This document shows, piece after piece, positions 26,393 to 35,516 of a DNA stretch of 64,000 bases (position 1 is its first letter; each line of letters opens with the position of its first letter). The notes beneath the pieces were generated by a model. It saw nothing but the letters and a program-made list of their open reading frames with translations, had not been told where the DNA came from and did no database searches. Both the position numbers and the translations under genes were made by a program. The DNA lies in the NCBI RefSeq assembly GCF_031456495.1, contig NZ_JAVDUW010000003.1, positions 186,001 to 250,000 of the forward strand, read 5' to 3'. The stretch is from Pedococcus sp031456495 (GTDB lineage Bacteria > Actinomycetota > Actinomycetes > Actinomycetales > Dermatophilaceae).

Positions 26393-27253
26393 ATGACCGA
26401 CGTCCTTCGCTACACCGCCTTCACCACCGACCCCGCCGGCGGCAACCCGGCCGGCATCGTCCTGCACGCCGACTCCCTGTCGGACGAGCAGATGCTGGCC
26501 ATCGCCGCTGAGGTGGGCTACTCCGAGACCGCCTTCGTGCTGCGCGAGGGACGGACCCCGCCGCACCTCGGCCTGCGCTTCTTCAGCGCGCTGGACGAGG
26601 TGGCCTTCTGCGGCCACGCCACCATCGCCACGGCCGTCGCCCTCGCCGAGCGGGGCGAGGGCGAGGGCGGCACCGTCCTCTTCGAGACCCCGGCGGGGGA
26701 GGTCGAGGTGTCCACGACAGAGGTGGACGGCGTGCTGCGCGCGAGCCTGACCAGCGTCCCGACCCGGACCCGAGACGTCCCGGAGGACGCGCTGGGCGAG
26801 GCGCTCGAGGCGCTGCGCCTGTCGACGGCGGACCTCGCGGACGACCTGCCGCCGCTCCTGTCGTATGCCGGGAACGAGCACCTGGTGCTCGCGCTGGCCA
26901 GCAGGCAGCGGCTGGCCGAGCTGGACTACGCCTTCTCCCGCCTCAAGGACCTCATGACGGCGGAGGGATGGACCACGGCGCAGCTCGTGTGGCGTGAGGA
27001 CGAGGGGACGTTCCACTCGCGCAACCCCTTCCCGGTGGGTGGCGTCGTGGAGGACCCGGCCACGGGCTCGGCCGCGGCAGCCCTCGGCGGCTACCTCCTG
27101 TCGCGCGGCCTCGTCCCGGGGCCCAGGACCTTCCGGGTCGTGCAGGGGGTCGACATGGGGCGTCCCAGCGAGCTGCTCGTCGACGTGCGGCCGGACGACC
27201 GCCGCGTCACCGTGTCCGGTGCCGCGGTGGAGCTCCCCGTGGGGGGTGACTGA
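26393..27253 (+). CDS. PhzF family isomerase
   Basis: A 286-residue diaminopimelate-epimerase-fold protein of the PhzF family. Family marks are YTAFTTDPAGGNPAGIV at the start with the catalytic-glutamate motif YSETAFVL near residue 43, FFSALDEVAFCGHATI, and NPFPVGGVVEDPATGSAAAALGGYL near 210-235. No phenazine genes are nearby, so it is a general isomerase of unknown substrate. AAGGAG lies about nine bases before the ATG. Confidence 0.92.
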   Translation: MTDVLRYTAFTTDPAGGNPAGIVLHADSLSDEQMLAIAAEVGYSETAFVLREGRTPPHLGLRFFSALDEVAFCGHATIATAVALAERGEGEGGTVLFETPAGEVEVSTTEVDGVLRASLTSVPTRTRDVPEDALGEALEALRLSTADLADDLPPLLSYAGNEHLVLALASRQRLAELDYAFSRLKDLMTAEGWTTAQLVWREDEGTFHSRNPFPVGGVVEDPATGSAAAALGGYLLSRGLVPGPRTFRVVQGVDMGRPSELLVDVRPDDRRVTVSGAAVELPVGGD

Positions 27254-27339
27254 CCGGTCGGCCCCGACCCGGCCCCGGCGCGGGCCTGGGCCTCGGCCTC
27301 GGGCTCAGGGCGTCGGGCTCGCCCCCGCGTCTCGCCTGC

Positions 27340-27358
27340 TATGGTCAACCGAGTTGAC
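27340..27358. promoter_or_regulatory. MarR operator with overlapping -10 box
   Basis: GTCAAC-CGA-GTTGAC is a perfect palindrome about 40 bases before the MarR gene. TATGGT at its left edge is a plausible -10, so a bound repressor would block the regulator's own promoter. Two related palindromes stand at the cupin promoter. Confidence 0.7.
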
Positions 27359-27397
27359 TGAGCGTGGGCGCGTGACGACGCCGGAGAGGGGATTCCC

Positions 27398-27853
27398 GTG
27401 GAGGGTCTGCCGTTGGTGCGGCTGCTGTCGATGGCGCTGCGGACGAGCCTGGAGCAGCTGCACGAGAAGCTCGCAGCGGCGGGCTACCCGGAGCTGCGAC
27501 CCACCCACGGCTACGCCCTGAACGCCGTGGCGCGCGGCGAGGCGACGGCCAGTGAGCTCGCCGTGGGGCTGGGCATCACCAAGCAGGGTGCCGCCAAGGT
27601 CCTCCAGCAGCTGCTCGACGACGGGTACGTCGAGCAGGCTGTGGACCCCCACGACAGCCGCAGCCGGCCGGTCCGCCTGACGAGGCGTGGCCGGGCGGCA
27701 GTCAGGGCCTCCGTCCGCATCCAGTCCGAGATGCAGCACCGGTGGGAGCAGCACGTGTCCGCGGCCGATGTGGAGACGCTGGTGACCACGCTCGAGCGGG
27801 TCGTCCGTGCGGAGAACGGCGGGGAGCTGCCACCGGTCCGGCCGGGCTGGTGA
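27398..27853 (+). CDS. MarR family transcriptional regulator
   Basis: A 151-residue winged-helix repressor. The recognition segment ATASELAVGLGITKQGAAKV lies at about residues 50-69 and the wing follows with DSRSRPVRLTRRG. It has no cysteine, so it should sense a ligand rather than thiol oxidation. GTG is used with GGAGAGGGG upstream. Operators of one design occur at its own promoter and at the convergent cupin gene's promoter, so both are probably repressed together. The inducing ligand is unknown. Confidence 0.92.
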   Translation: MEGLPLVRLLSMALRTSLEQLHEKLAAAGYPELRPTHGYALNAVARGEATASELAVGLGITKQGAAKVLQQLLDDGYVEQAVDPHDSRSRPVRLTRRGRAAVRASVRIQSEMQHRWEQHVSAADVETLVTTLERVVRAENGGELPPVRPGW

Positions 27854-27856
27854 CAC

Positions 27857-27890
27857 GACGAGGGGCGGACCGTGAGGTCCCCCCCTCGTC
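27857..27890. terminator. Bidirectional terminator
   Basis: GACGAGGGGCGGACC pairs with GGTCCCCCCCTCGTC at 14 of 15 positions around a GTGA loop. It starts four bases after the MarR stop and precedes the end of the convergent cupin gene. Confidence 0.8.
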
Positions 27891-27961
27891 CGTCGCGGGC
27901 GTGTGCGTCGTGCCGGCGCGCCGTGACCCAGGTGGTTGCTGGGACGGCAGTCAGCGCCCGC

Positions 27962-28354
27962 TCAGCGGGCCCACGGGACCGGGACAGGATCCCCGTCGCC
28001 GACCCGGGCCGTGGCGCCGGGCGTCGACGCCACGAGAGCGACGGCGCCGTCGGGCCCGGCCGTGACCTGACGGGCGACGCCGGCCGGGAGGACGGCGGCG
28101 TCATCGGGTCCGAGGTCGAGATTCTGCTCACCGACGGTCGCCGACAGGGTGCCCTGCACGACGACGAGGACCTGGTCCTCGCTGACGGTGTGGAGCGGTC
28201 CGGCGGCGCCGGCGGACATCTCGGTGCGCCAGACGGCGACCGACGCCGTCGCCGGGCCGGAGGGAGATGCGTAGGTGCGCATGGTGGCGGCGGGGGTGAC
28301 GACCGGGCGGGTGGCGGCCAGCCGGACCTCGAGCGGGGTGGACAGGGTGCTCAT
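27962..28354 (-). CDS. Cupin-fold protein
   Basis: A 130-residue single-domain cupin. The first cupin motif is GPLHTVSEDQVLVVVQGTL and the second is AVLPAGVARQV; the usual metal-binding set is reduced to one clear histidine, so catalysis may be lost or metal binding atypical. It might bind a small ligand or modify one. It is controlled by a promoter with two operators of the neighbouring MarR protein, so the pair is a self-contained sense-and-respond unit. Function otherwise unknown. Confidence 0.85.
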   Translation of the reverse strand: MSTLSTPLEVRLAATRPVVTPAATMRTYASPSGPATASVAVWRTEMSAGAAGPLHTVSEDQVLVVVQGTLSATVGEQNLDLGPDDAAVLPAGVARQVTAGPDGAVALVASTPGATARVGDGDPVPVPWAR

Positions 28355-28412
28355 GAGCGGTCTCCAGACGGTGGTGCGAGGAACGGCCGGTGAGGGACGC
28401 CACCGACCTGTT

Positions 28413-28456
28413 GGACAACTTAGTTGACCTTATCCAAATGGTCAACAAGGTTGTCC
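28413..28456 (-). promoter_or_regulatory. Cupin promoter with two MarR operators
   Basis: On the minus strand TTGACC (28445 to 28440) and TAAGTT (28422 to 28417) are 17 bases apart, a good promoter. Palindrome GGACAAC-TTA-GTTGACC covers the -10 and GGTCAAC-AAG-GTTGTCC covers the -35; their centres are 27 bp apart. A further GTCAAC half-site follows at 28457. All match the operator before the MarR gene. Confidence 0.75.
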
Positions 28457-28604
28457 GTCAACTCGCGGTGCTTACGCAGAAATGTGGAGCCTCCGGTCCA
28501 AGAGCGGGGCTACGTTCGGACCGATGACGTTCGCGCCGGCGACGGACGTGCAGATCTGCACCGGGGACCCGCGTCATCGGGACAACGGCGGGAAGGGGAC
28601 GGAC

Positions 28605-31600
28605 ATGGTCCCTCGCAGGCTCTCGGCCAAGGGAGCAGCGGCAGTGGTGGCGCTGGCCCTCGCGTTGTGGGGCGTCGGTGTCGACGTCGGCGCAGGACCC
28701 GCAGGGGCGGCGGGAGGAGTCGCCGTCGACACCATCGTGACGACCCACGGCACCAAGAGCTCGACCAGCGTCACCTCGCCCGCGTTCACCACCTCGCAGG
28801 CCGGCGAGCTGCTGCTCGCCTTCGCCACCGCGGACGGGCCGACGACGCCGACCCAGACCATCACCGGCGTCACCGGCGGGGGGCTCACGTGGCGGCTGCG
28901 GCAACGCACCAACGCGCAGCTCGGGACGGCCGAGATCTGGCAGGCGGTGGCCACGACGGCGCTCAGCAACGTGACGGTGCGCGCCACCCACTCCGGCTCC
29001 TACCAGGCCTCCATCACCGTGGTGTCCTTCACCGGTGCCGACCTCGCCGTCGACGGAGCGGTCAAGGGAGCGAGTGCGGCGACCGGTGCGCCCAGTGCGG
29101 TGCTGACCACGAGCCGCGCCGGGTCGTGGGTGTGGGGTGTCGGCAACGACTACGACCGCGCCGTCGCCCGGACCGTGGGCACCGGCCAGACCAAGGTCGA
29201 CGAGTTCCTCTCGCCGAGCGGCGACACGATGTGGGTGCAGCGCCAGACTGCGACCACCCCCTCGGCCGGCAGCCAGGTCACCATCAACGACACGGCGCCC
29301 ACGAACGACCGGTGGGACCTGTCCGTCATCGAGGTTCCCGCAGCCTCGCCGGACGTCACGCCACCGACCGTCTCCGCGGTCTCGAGCGGCACGCCCTCCT
29401 CGAGCACCGCCACGGTCACGTGGACGACGGACGAACCCGCCACGAGCCAGGTCCTGTACGGCACGTCGACGGCATACGGATCGGCCACCTCGCTCGACTC
29501 GGCGCTGGTGACGTCGCACTCCCAGCAGCTGACCGGGCTCGTCGCGAGCACCACCTACCACTTCGCGGTGCGGTCGGCGGACCAGGCGGGCAACCTCGCC
29601 ACCTCTCCCGATGCGACCTTCGACACCGCCGCGCCCGCCATCGACACGACGCCCCCGACGGTGGCCGTCACCGCTCCCGCCGACGGCTCGACCGTGAGCG
29701 GGTCGGTGCTCGTGACGGCCACGGCCTCGGACGACACCGGTGTCGTCGGGGTGCAGCTCGCCGTCGACGGCACCGCCCTCGGGGCGGAGGACACGGCCGC
29801 GCCGTACTCGGTCTCGTGGTCGACGACGACGGTCTCGGACGGGTCGCACACCGTCTCGGCGAAGGCCCGGGATGCCGCGGGCAACACGACGACCGCGAAC
29901 GTCACGGTCACGGTGGCCAATGCCGGGTCCGACCCCGGCGTCGTGGGCTCCTGGGGGCCGGTCCAGCCGTGGCCCGAGGTGTCGATCCACGCGGCGCTCA
30001 CGGACACCGGCAAGATCCTCACGTGGCAGGGCGACTTCAGCCAGGGCGGGCAGCAGTACCTCCTCGACCCCTCGACGGGCGCGACGACCCAGGTGCCCAA
30101 CGCGGCGGCTGACCTGTTCTGCGCGGGACAGGCGGTCCTGGCCGACGGCCGGATCCTGGTGGTCGGGGGAACAGCCACCAACGGAGGCCTGGGGATCACG
30201 ACGGTGACGGCCTTCAACCCCTCGACCGGGACGTGGCAGACCTTGGCGCCGATGCACCACCCCCGCTGGTACCCGACAGCGACGACCCTGGCCGACGGAC
30301 GGGTCCTGGTGACCTCGGGGTCGAACACGTCCGCGACCGACATCGTCCAGGTGCCCGAGGTGTACGACCCGAGGACCAACACCTGGACCGACCTGACGAC
30401 CGCCACCCGGAACATCCCGTACTACCCCTTCGTGTACCAGCTCCCGGACGGCAGGGTCCTCCAGGCCGGCGCGTCGGAGGAGCCCACCTCCACCATCGCG
30501 CTCGACCCCACCACGCAGCAGTGGTCGACGGTCGACAGCCGCGCGCTCGACGCCGCGTCGATCACCAACTACGCACCCGGCAAGTTCCTCAAGGCGGGTA
30601 GCGCGTCCGACGGTGGCTTCAGCGGCCAGTCGGCGAGCACGGCATACACGCTCGACCTCAACCAGCCCGGCGCGACCTGGCAGCCCACGGCCTCCATGGC
30701 GTACCCCCGCAGCTTCGTCAACCTGACGACGCTGCCCGACGGCACCGTCCTCGCCACCGGTGGCGGCACCGACAAGTCCGGGCAGGTCGCGGCGAACGCC
30801 GTGCTGCCCGCCGAGGTCTGGAACCCCGCCACCGGCACGTGGCGGACCGTGGCGTCGATGTCGGTGCCACGGCTCTACCACTCCGTCGCCGTGCTGCTGC
30901 CCGACGGCCGGGTGTTCGTGTCGGGGTCGGGAGGGGACACCGGAGTCGCAGACCAGAAGAGCTACCAGATGTACTCGCCGAGCTACCTGTTCAAGGGCCC
31001 ACGACCGACGATCACCTCCGCCCCCACGTCGGTGCAGTACGGCGGTACCGCGTTCGTCCAGACCCCTGACGCGGCCGGCATCGCCTCCGTGTCCCTCATC
31101 CGGACCGGGTCCGTGACCCACTCGTTCGACCAGAACGCCAGGGGGATGCAGCTGCCCTTCACCCGGACCAGCGACGGCATCTCCGTGCAGCTCCCCGCGA
31201 ACGGCAACACGGCGCCCCCCGGTTACTACATGCTCTTCATCGTCGACGGGAACGGCGTGCCCTCGGTCGCCGCCATGACCAGGCTCCCGGCCCCCTCGGA
31301 GGACCTCGTCGCCCCGACCGCGCCGAGCGGCCTCACGGCCACCGGCGGCACGGGGCGGGTCGACCTGTCGTGGACCGCCTCCACCGACGACGTCGCCGTG
31401 GCCAGGTACGACGTCTACCGCTCGACGGCCACCGGGTTCGTCCCCGGGCCCTCGAACCAGGTGGCCCAGGTCGCCGGCACGGCGACGAGCTACCGGGACT
31501 CTGGCCTGGCCGCGGGCACGTACTACTACGTCGTCAAGGCAGAGGACGCAGCCGCCAACATCAGTCCCGGTTCCAACGAGGCGAACGCCACCGCCACCGC

Positions 31601-32519
31601 GGACACGACCGCGCCCACGGCGCCGTCCAACCTCGTTGCCACTCCGGCTGCCGGCCAGGTGGCTCTCAGCTGGACGGCCGCCACCGACGACGTGGGCGTG
31701 GCGCGCTACACGGTCATGCGGGGCGGGGTCGCCCTCGCCACCACGACCGGGACCGGGTACACGGACACCTCCGTCTCCGGCGGCTCCTCCTACACGTATG
31801 CCGTGACCGCCCAGGACGCAGCCGGGAACGTCAGTGCCGCCTCCGACCCCGTCACCGTGACCGTCCCGACCGCGACCCGCTCGATCACCGTCGACAAGGT
31901 GGTGAGCACCCACCGCGGCACGGCTGCCACCACCGTCGCGGCCACCGGCGTGACCACGACCGGCAGCCAGGAGCTGCTCCTCGCCCTGCTCAGCTCCGAC
32001 GGCCCCAGCGGTGGTGGGACGGCCGCGTTCTCCAGCGTGACCGGAGGTGGACTGACGTGGACGCTCAGGCAGCGTGCGAACGCCCAGCCGGGGACCGCCG
32101 AGATCTGGCAGGCGGTCGCCCCCGCCCCGCTGACGAACGCCACGGTCACGGCCACGCAGGCCTCCGGCTCGTGGCAGTCGTCGATCACCGTCGTCGCCTT
32201 CCTGGGTGCCGACACCTCGACCGGTGCTGCCACCGCCACCAGCGCGGCGACGGGAGCACCCAGCGCCACCCTGACGACCACCCGCGCCGGGAGCTGGGTC
32301 TGGGGGGTCGGCACCGACTGGAGCACCGCGACGGCCCGTACCGTGGGCGCCGGGCAGACGATGGTCGACCAGTACCTCGCGCCGGCGGGAGACACGTACT
32401 GGGTCCAGCGACAGAACGCGCCGACCCCTGCCTCGGGGACGGCCGTGACGACGAACGACCCCGCGCCCACCGCGGACCGCTACGACCTCGCCGTGGTGGA
32501 GGTCCTGGCCGCCCCCTGA
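28605..32519 (+). CDS. Secreted copper radical oxidase-like multidomain protein
   Basis: A 1304-residue exported protein. Signal peptide (1-36); a beta-rich domain (about 41-243); an FN3-like and an Ig-like domain (about 245-440); a kelch propeller of the galactose/glyoxal oxidase type (about 446-800); DUF1929 (about 800-895); two FN3 domains (about 900-1088); and a second copy of the first domain (about 1093-1304). The copper-radical residues are all found: C506 (LFCAGQAVL), Y556 (RWYPTATT), Y758-H759 (RLYHSVAVLLPDGRV) and H839 (VTHSF). It should therefore be able to form the Tyr-Cys cofactor and oxidise an alcohol or aldehyde to give hydrogen peroxide. GGAAGGGG precedes the ATG. Surface or polymer binding by the flanking domains is inference. 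Confidence 0.88.
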   Translation: MVPRRLSAKGAAAVVALALALWGVGVDVGAGPAGAAGGVAVDTIVTTHGTKSSTSVTSPAFTTSQAGELLLAFATADGPTTPTQTITGVTGGGLTWRLRQRTNAQLGTAEIWQAVATTALSNVTVRATHSGSYQASITVVSFTGADLAVDGAVKGASAATGAPSAVLTTSRAGSWVWGVGNDYDRAVARTVGTGQTKVDEFLSPSGDTMWVQRQTATTPSAGSQVTINDTAPTNDRWDLSVIEVPAASPDVTPPTVSAVSSGTPSSSTATVTWTTDEPATSQVLYGTSTAYGSATSLDSALVTSHSQQLTGLVASTTYHFAVRSADQAGNLATSPDATFDTAAPAIDTTPPTVAVTAPADGSTVSGSVLVTATASDDTGVVGVQLAVDGTALGAEDTAAPYSVSWSTTTVSDGSHTVSAKARDAAGNTTTANVTVTVANAGSDPGVVGSWGPVQPWPEVSIHAALTDTGKILTWQGDFSQGGQQYLLDPSTGATTQVPNAAADLFCAGQAVLADGRILVVGGTATNGGLGITTVTAFNPSTGTWQTLAPMHHPRWYPTATTLADGRVLVTSGSNTSATDIVQVPEVYDPRTNTWTDLTTATRNIPYYPFVYQLPDGRVLQAGASEEPTSTIALDPTTQQWSTVDSRALDAASITNYAPGKFLKAGSASDGGFSGQSASTAYTLDLNQPGATWQPTASMAYPRSFVNLTTLPDGTVLATGGGTDKSGQVAANAVLPAEVWNPATGTWRTVASMSVPRLYHSVAVLLPDGRVFVSGSGGDTGVADQKSYQMYSPSYLFKGPRPTITSAPTSVQYGGTAFVQTPDAAGIASVSLIRTGSVTHSFDQNARGMQLPFTRTSDGISVQLPANGNTAPPGYYMLFIVDGNGVPSVAAMTRLPAPSEDLVAPTAPSGLTATGGTGRVDLSWTASTDDVAVARYDVYRSTATGFVPGPSNQVAQVAGTATSYRDSGLAAGTYYYVVKAEDAAANISPGSNEANATATADTTAPTAPSNLVATPAAGQVALSWTAATDDVGVARYTVMRGGVALATTTGTGYTDTSVSGGSSYTYAVTAQDAAGNVSAASDPVTVTVPTATRSITVDKVVSTHRGTAATTVAATGVTTTGSQELLLALLSSDGPSGGGTAAFSSVTGGGLTWTLRQRANAQPGTAEIWQAVAPAPLTNATVTATQASGSWQSSITVVAFLGADTSTGAATATSAATGAPSATLTTTRAGSWVWGVGTDWSTATARTVGAGQTMVDQYLAPAGDTYWVQRQNAPTPASGTAVTTNDPAPTADRYDLAVVEVLAAP

Positions 32520-32565
32520 CCGTCGATCCGTGTTTGCCGGTCGATCGTGCCGGGCACGAAGGGGC

Positions 32566-35031
32566 ATGAGCGATCGCATTGCCGAGCCCTGGGGGACACG
32601 CACGCCGTATGCCGCAGGGGAACGGTGGCCGACGCGGGTGGACACCCACCTCGAGGAGGGGCTAGAGCCCGGAGACGTCGACCGGTGGGTGCAGACCGCC
32701 TCGATCCTGCACTCCAACGGCGACGGCATGGACATCGCCGTCAAGGACGACCGGATCGTCGGCGTCCGCGGACGGGAGGTGGACCGCGTCAACCACGGCC
32801 GCCTCGACCCCAAGGACGCCTTCGGGTGGCAGGCCAACAACTCGCCGGACCGGCTCACCAAGCCGCTCATCAGGCGCGACGGCGAGCTGGTCGAGACCGA
32901 CTGGGACACCGCCATGGCCGCGGTGGCCGGCCGGGCCAAGGAGCTGCTGGACGAGCACGGTGCCAGCTCGATCGGCTTCTACACGACGGGCCAGCTCTTC
33001 CTCGAGGAGTACTACACGCTCGCCCTCATCGGGCACGGCGGCATCGGCACCAACCACATGGACGGCAACACCCGCCTGTGCACCGCCACCGCTGCCGAGG
33101 CGCTCAAGGAGTCGTTCGGGTGCGACGGGCAGCCCGGGTCGTACACCGACATCGACACCGCCGACGTCATCTGCCTGTACGGCCACAACATGGCCGAGAC
33201 CCAGGTGGTGCTGTGGAGCCGCATCCTGGACCGGCTCGCCGGCCCCAACCCCCCGACGATCATCTGCGTCGACCCGCGCCTGACGCCCGTCGCCGAGGCA
33301 GCCGGCTCCCACGGCATACACCTCGCACCGCGGCCGGGCACCAACGTGGTGCTCATGAACGCCCTCCTACACGAGCTGGTCGACAACGGGTGGGTCGACG
33401 AGGCCTACGTCCAGGAGCACGCCGTCGGCTACGACGAGCTGACCAAGCAGCTGACCGACTACACCCCCGAGCTGGCGGAGGAGATCTGCGACGTGCCGGC
33501 CGCGGACGTGCGGCAGGCGGCCCGGGCCATCGGCACGGCCGAGCGCCTGCTCTCCTCGGTGCTCCAGGGCTTCTACCAGTCGCACCAGGCGACGGCCGCT
33601 TCGGTGCAGGTCAACAACATCCACATCCTGCGCGGGATGCTCGGCAAGCCCGGCTGCGGCGTGCTGCAGATGAACGGCCAGCCGACGGCGCAGAACACCC
33701 GCGAGTGCGGGGCCGACGGGGACCTGCCCGCCTTCCGGAACTGGAGCAACGACGCGCACACCGAGGACCTGGCGAAGGTCTGGAACATCGACCCGATGCA
33801 GATCCCGCACTACTCGGCCCCGACCCACCTCATGCAGATCATGCGGTATGCCGAGGACGGCTCGATCCGCTTCCTCTACGTCAGCGGCACCAACCCTGCG
33901 GTGTCGCTGCCCGAGCTCCGGCGGATCCGCTCGATCCTGTCGCAGGAGCGGCTGTTCCTCGTCGTGCAGGACATCTTCCTGTCCGAGACCGCGCAGCTCG
34001 CCGACGTCGTCCTGCCGGCCGCGACGTGGGGCGAGAAGACGGGCACCTTCACGAACGTGGACCGGACCGTGCACCTGTCGCAGAAGGCGGTCGAGCCGCC
34101 GGGCGAGGCGCGGCCCGACCTCGACATCTTCATCGAGTTCGCGCACCGGCTGGGGCTGCAGGACAAGGACGGCCAGCCGCTCGTGAAGTGGTCCACGCCC
34201 GAGGGGGCCTTCGAGGCGTGGAAGGAGTGCACCCGCGGGCGACCGTGCGACTACACCGGGTTGTCCTACGACAAGCTGCGCGGCGGCAGCGGCATCCAGT
34301 GGCCCTGCAACGAGGAGCACCCCGACGGAACCGAGCGCATCTACGAGGACGGGCAGTTCTGGGCGGCACCGGACTACTGCGAGTCCTACGGCCGCGACCT
34401 GGTCACCGGCGCGCCCGTCGAGCCGACCGAGTACAAGGCGCTCAACCCCACCGGCAAGGCGGTGATCAAGGCCGCCGAGTACCTGCCGCCGCACGAGAAC
34501 ATCTCGCAGGAGTACCCGTTCCAGCTCATCACCGGCCGGACGCTCTACCACTTCCACACCCGCACCAAGACGCGGCGCGCGCCGCAGCTGCAGGCGGCGG
34601 CGCCGGAGGTCTGGGTCGAGATGTCCGCCTCCGACGCGGCCGACCGCGGCTGGGAGGAGGGCGACCTGTTGCGCGTGACGACGCCGCGCGGCGAGGTGAC
34701 AGCGAGGCTGCGCATCAGCGGCATCCGGCCCGGCGTGCTCTTCCTGCCGTTCCACTACGGGTACTGGGACGAGCCGGGCGGCCACGAGCCACAGGAACAC
34801 GGCCGCGCGGCCAACGAGCTCACCCTCACTGACTGGGACCCCGCCTCCAAGCAGCCGATCTTCAAGACCGCGGCCGCCGCCGTCGAGCGCGTCTCGGCGG
34901 GCGGGGGCGAGCCGGCGGCGGCACCGACGACGACCGCGTCCCGGCCGGTCACGGTGTCGGTGCCGCCGACCACCGGAGGTCCGGCGGCCCACGTCCACGA
35001 GCAGCTGGCGAGCACGGAGGCGGCACGATGA
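32566..35031 (+). CDS. Molybdopterin oxidoreductase-like protein lacking the Fe-S cysteines
   Basis: An 821-residue member of the formate dehydrogenase/assimilatory nitrate reductase superfamily. At the N-terminus the standard C-x2-C-x3-C-x27-C set for a [4Fe-4S] cluster is replaced, with exact spacing, by S46, H49, D53 and D81 (ASILHSNGD and GRLDPKD). The rest is well kept: NNSPDRLTKP, the NTRLCTATA motif with C172 in the usual molybdenum-ligand place, INVCVDPR-like ICVDPRLTP, and the C-terminal molydopterin-dinucleotide-binding domain (ITGRTLYHFHTRT, LPFHYGYWDEP). No signal peptide is seen, so it is cytoplasmic. Without the cluster, electron exit must differ or the reaction may not be redox. 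It heads a three-gene operon with overlapping stops and starts. Confidence 0.9.
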   Translation: MSDRIAEPWGTRTPYAAGERWPTRVDTHLEEGLEPGDVDRWVQTASILHSNGDGMDIAVKDDRIVGVRGREVDRVNHGRLDPKDAFGWQANNSPDRLTKPLIRRDGELVETDWDTAMAAVAGRAKELLDEHGASSIGFYTTGQLFLEEYYTLALIGHGGIGTNHMDGNTRLCTATAAEALKESFGCDGQPGSYTDIDTADVICLYGHNMAETQVVLWSRILDRLAGPNPPTIICVDPRLTPVAEAAGSHGIHLAPRPGTNVVLMNALLHELVDNGWVDEAYVQEHAVGYDELTKQLTDYTPELAEEICDVPAADVRQAARAIGTAERLLSSVLQGFYQSHQATAASVQVNNIHILRGMLGKPGCGVLQMNGQPTAQNTRECGADGDLPAFRNWSNDAHTEDLAKVWNIDPMQIPHYSAPTHLMQIMRYAEDGSIRFLYVSGTNPAVSLPELRRIRSILSQERLFLVVQDIFLSETAQLADVVLPAATWGEKTGTFTNVDRTVHLSQKAVEPPGEARPDLDIFIEFAHRLGLQDKDGQPLVKWSTPEGAFEAWKECTRGRPCDYTGLSYDKLRGGSGIQWPCNEEHPDGTERIYEDGQFWAAPDYCESYGRDLVTGAPVEPTEYKALNPTGKAVIKAAEYLPPHENISQEYPFQLITGRTLYHFHTRTKTRRAPQLQAAAPEVWVEMSASDAADRGWEEGDLLRVTTPRGEVTARLRISGIRPGVLFLPFHYGYWDEPGGHEPQEHGRAANELTLTDWDPASKQPIFKTAAAAVERVSAGGGEPAAAPTTTASRPVTVSVPPTTGGPAAHVHEQLASTEAAR

Positions 35032-35516
35032 GCAAGATCCCGATGGCCATCGAGGAGCTCCACCGCTCCGAGAGCGACCTGGCCGCCGACCTGCTGCGGA
35101 TCTCGGACCGGCACAAGGCCGACCACGAGGTGCACCACGTCGCCCGCGACATCGCGCGCTGGTCCCAGCAGCACGTCCGCGAGCTCGCCCGGATCGGCCG
35201 CGACTTCGGCCTCGAGCTCGATGCCGAGCCCCCCGGCGACGTGACGGTGGTGGCCAAGGTGCGCCAGAAGGGGGACGAGCTGCTGGGCCGCCACCACGAG
35301 GCGTCGATGCTGCTCATCGCCGACCTGCGCAAGGTCCACAAGGACGCCGCCGGCGTCTCGCTCGACTGGGAGGTGCTCGCGCAGACCGCCCAGGCGCTCA
35401 AGGAGAAGGAGCTGCTCGACGTGGCCGAGAAGTGCCACCCCCAGACCCTGCGCCAGATGCGGTGGGCCAACGCCCACATCAAGGAGGCCTCCGCGCAGAC
35501 GATGGTCACGCCGTGA
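35028..35516 (+). CDS. All-helical partner protein of unknown function
   Basis: A 162-residue soluble protein predicted to be almost entirely alpha-helical. The segment HKADHEVHHVARDIARWSQQ (about 28-47) and later LLGRHHEASML give His/Glu pairs in helix register, reminiscent of ferritin-like or DUF892-type bundles, but no classical ExxH pair set is complete. One cysteine (EKCHPQ) is present. It overlaps the molybdopterin gene as ATGA and the membrane gene as GTGA, which strongly suggests a joint complex or pathway. I do not recognise a named family. Confidence 0.75.
   Translation: MSKIPMAIEELHRSESDLAADLLRISDRHKADHEVHHVARDIARWSQQHVRELARIGRDFGLELDAEPPGDVTVVAKVRQKGDELLGRHHEASMLLIADLRKVHKDAAGVSLDWEVLAQTAQALKEKELLDVAEKCHPQTLRQMRWANAHIKEASAQTMVTP

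Noticed and set aside
28458..32939. A 1493-codon open frame on the minus strand across the copper radical oxidase gene
   Set aside because: It is antisense to a protein with clear domains and catalytic motifs, is Arg/Gly rich without recognisable folds, and has no ribosome site. High GC opens such frames by chance.
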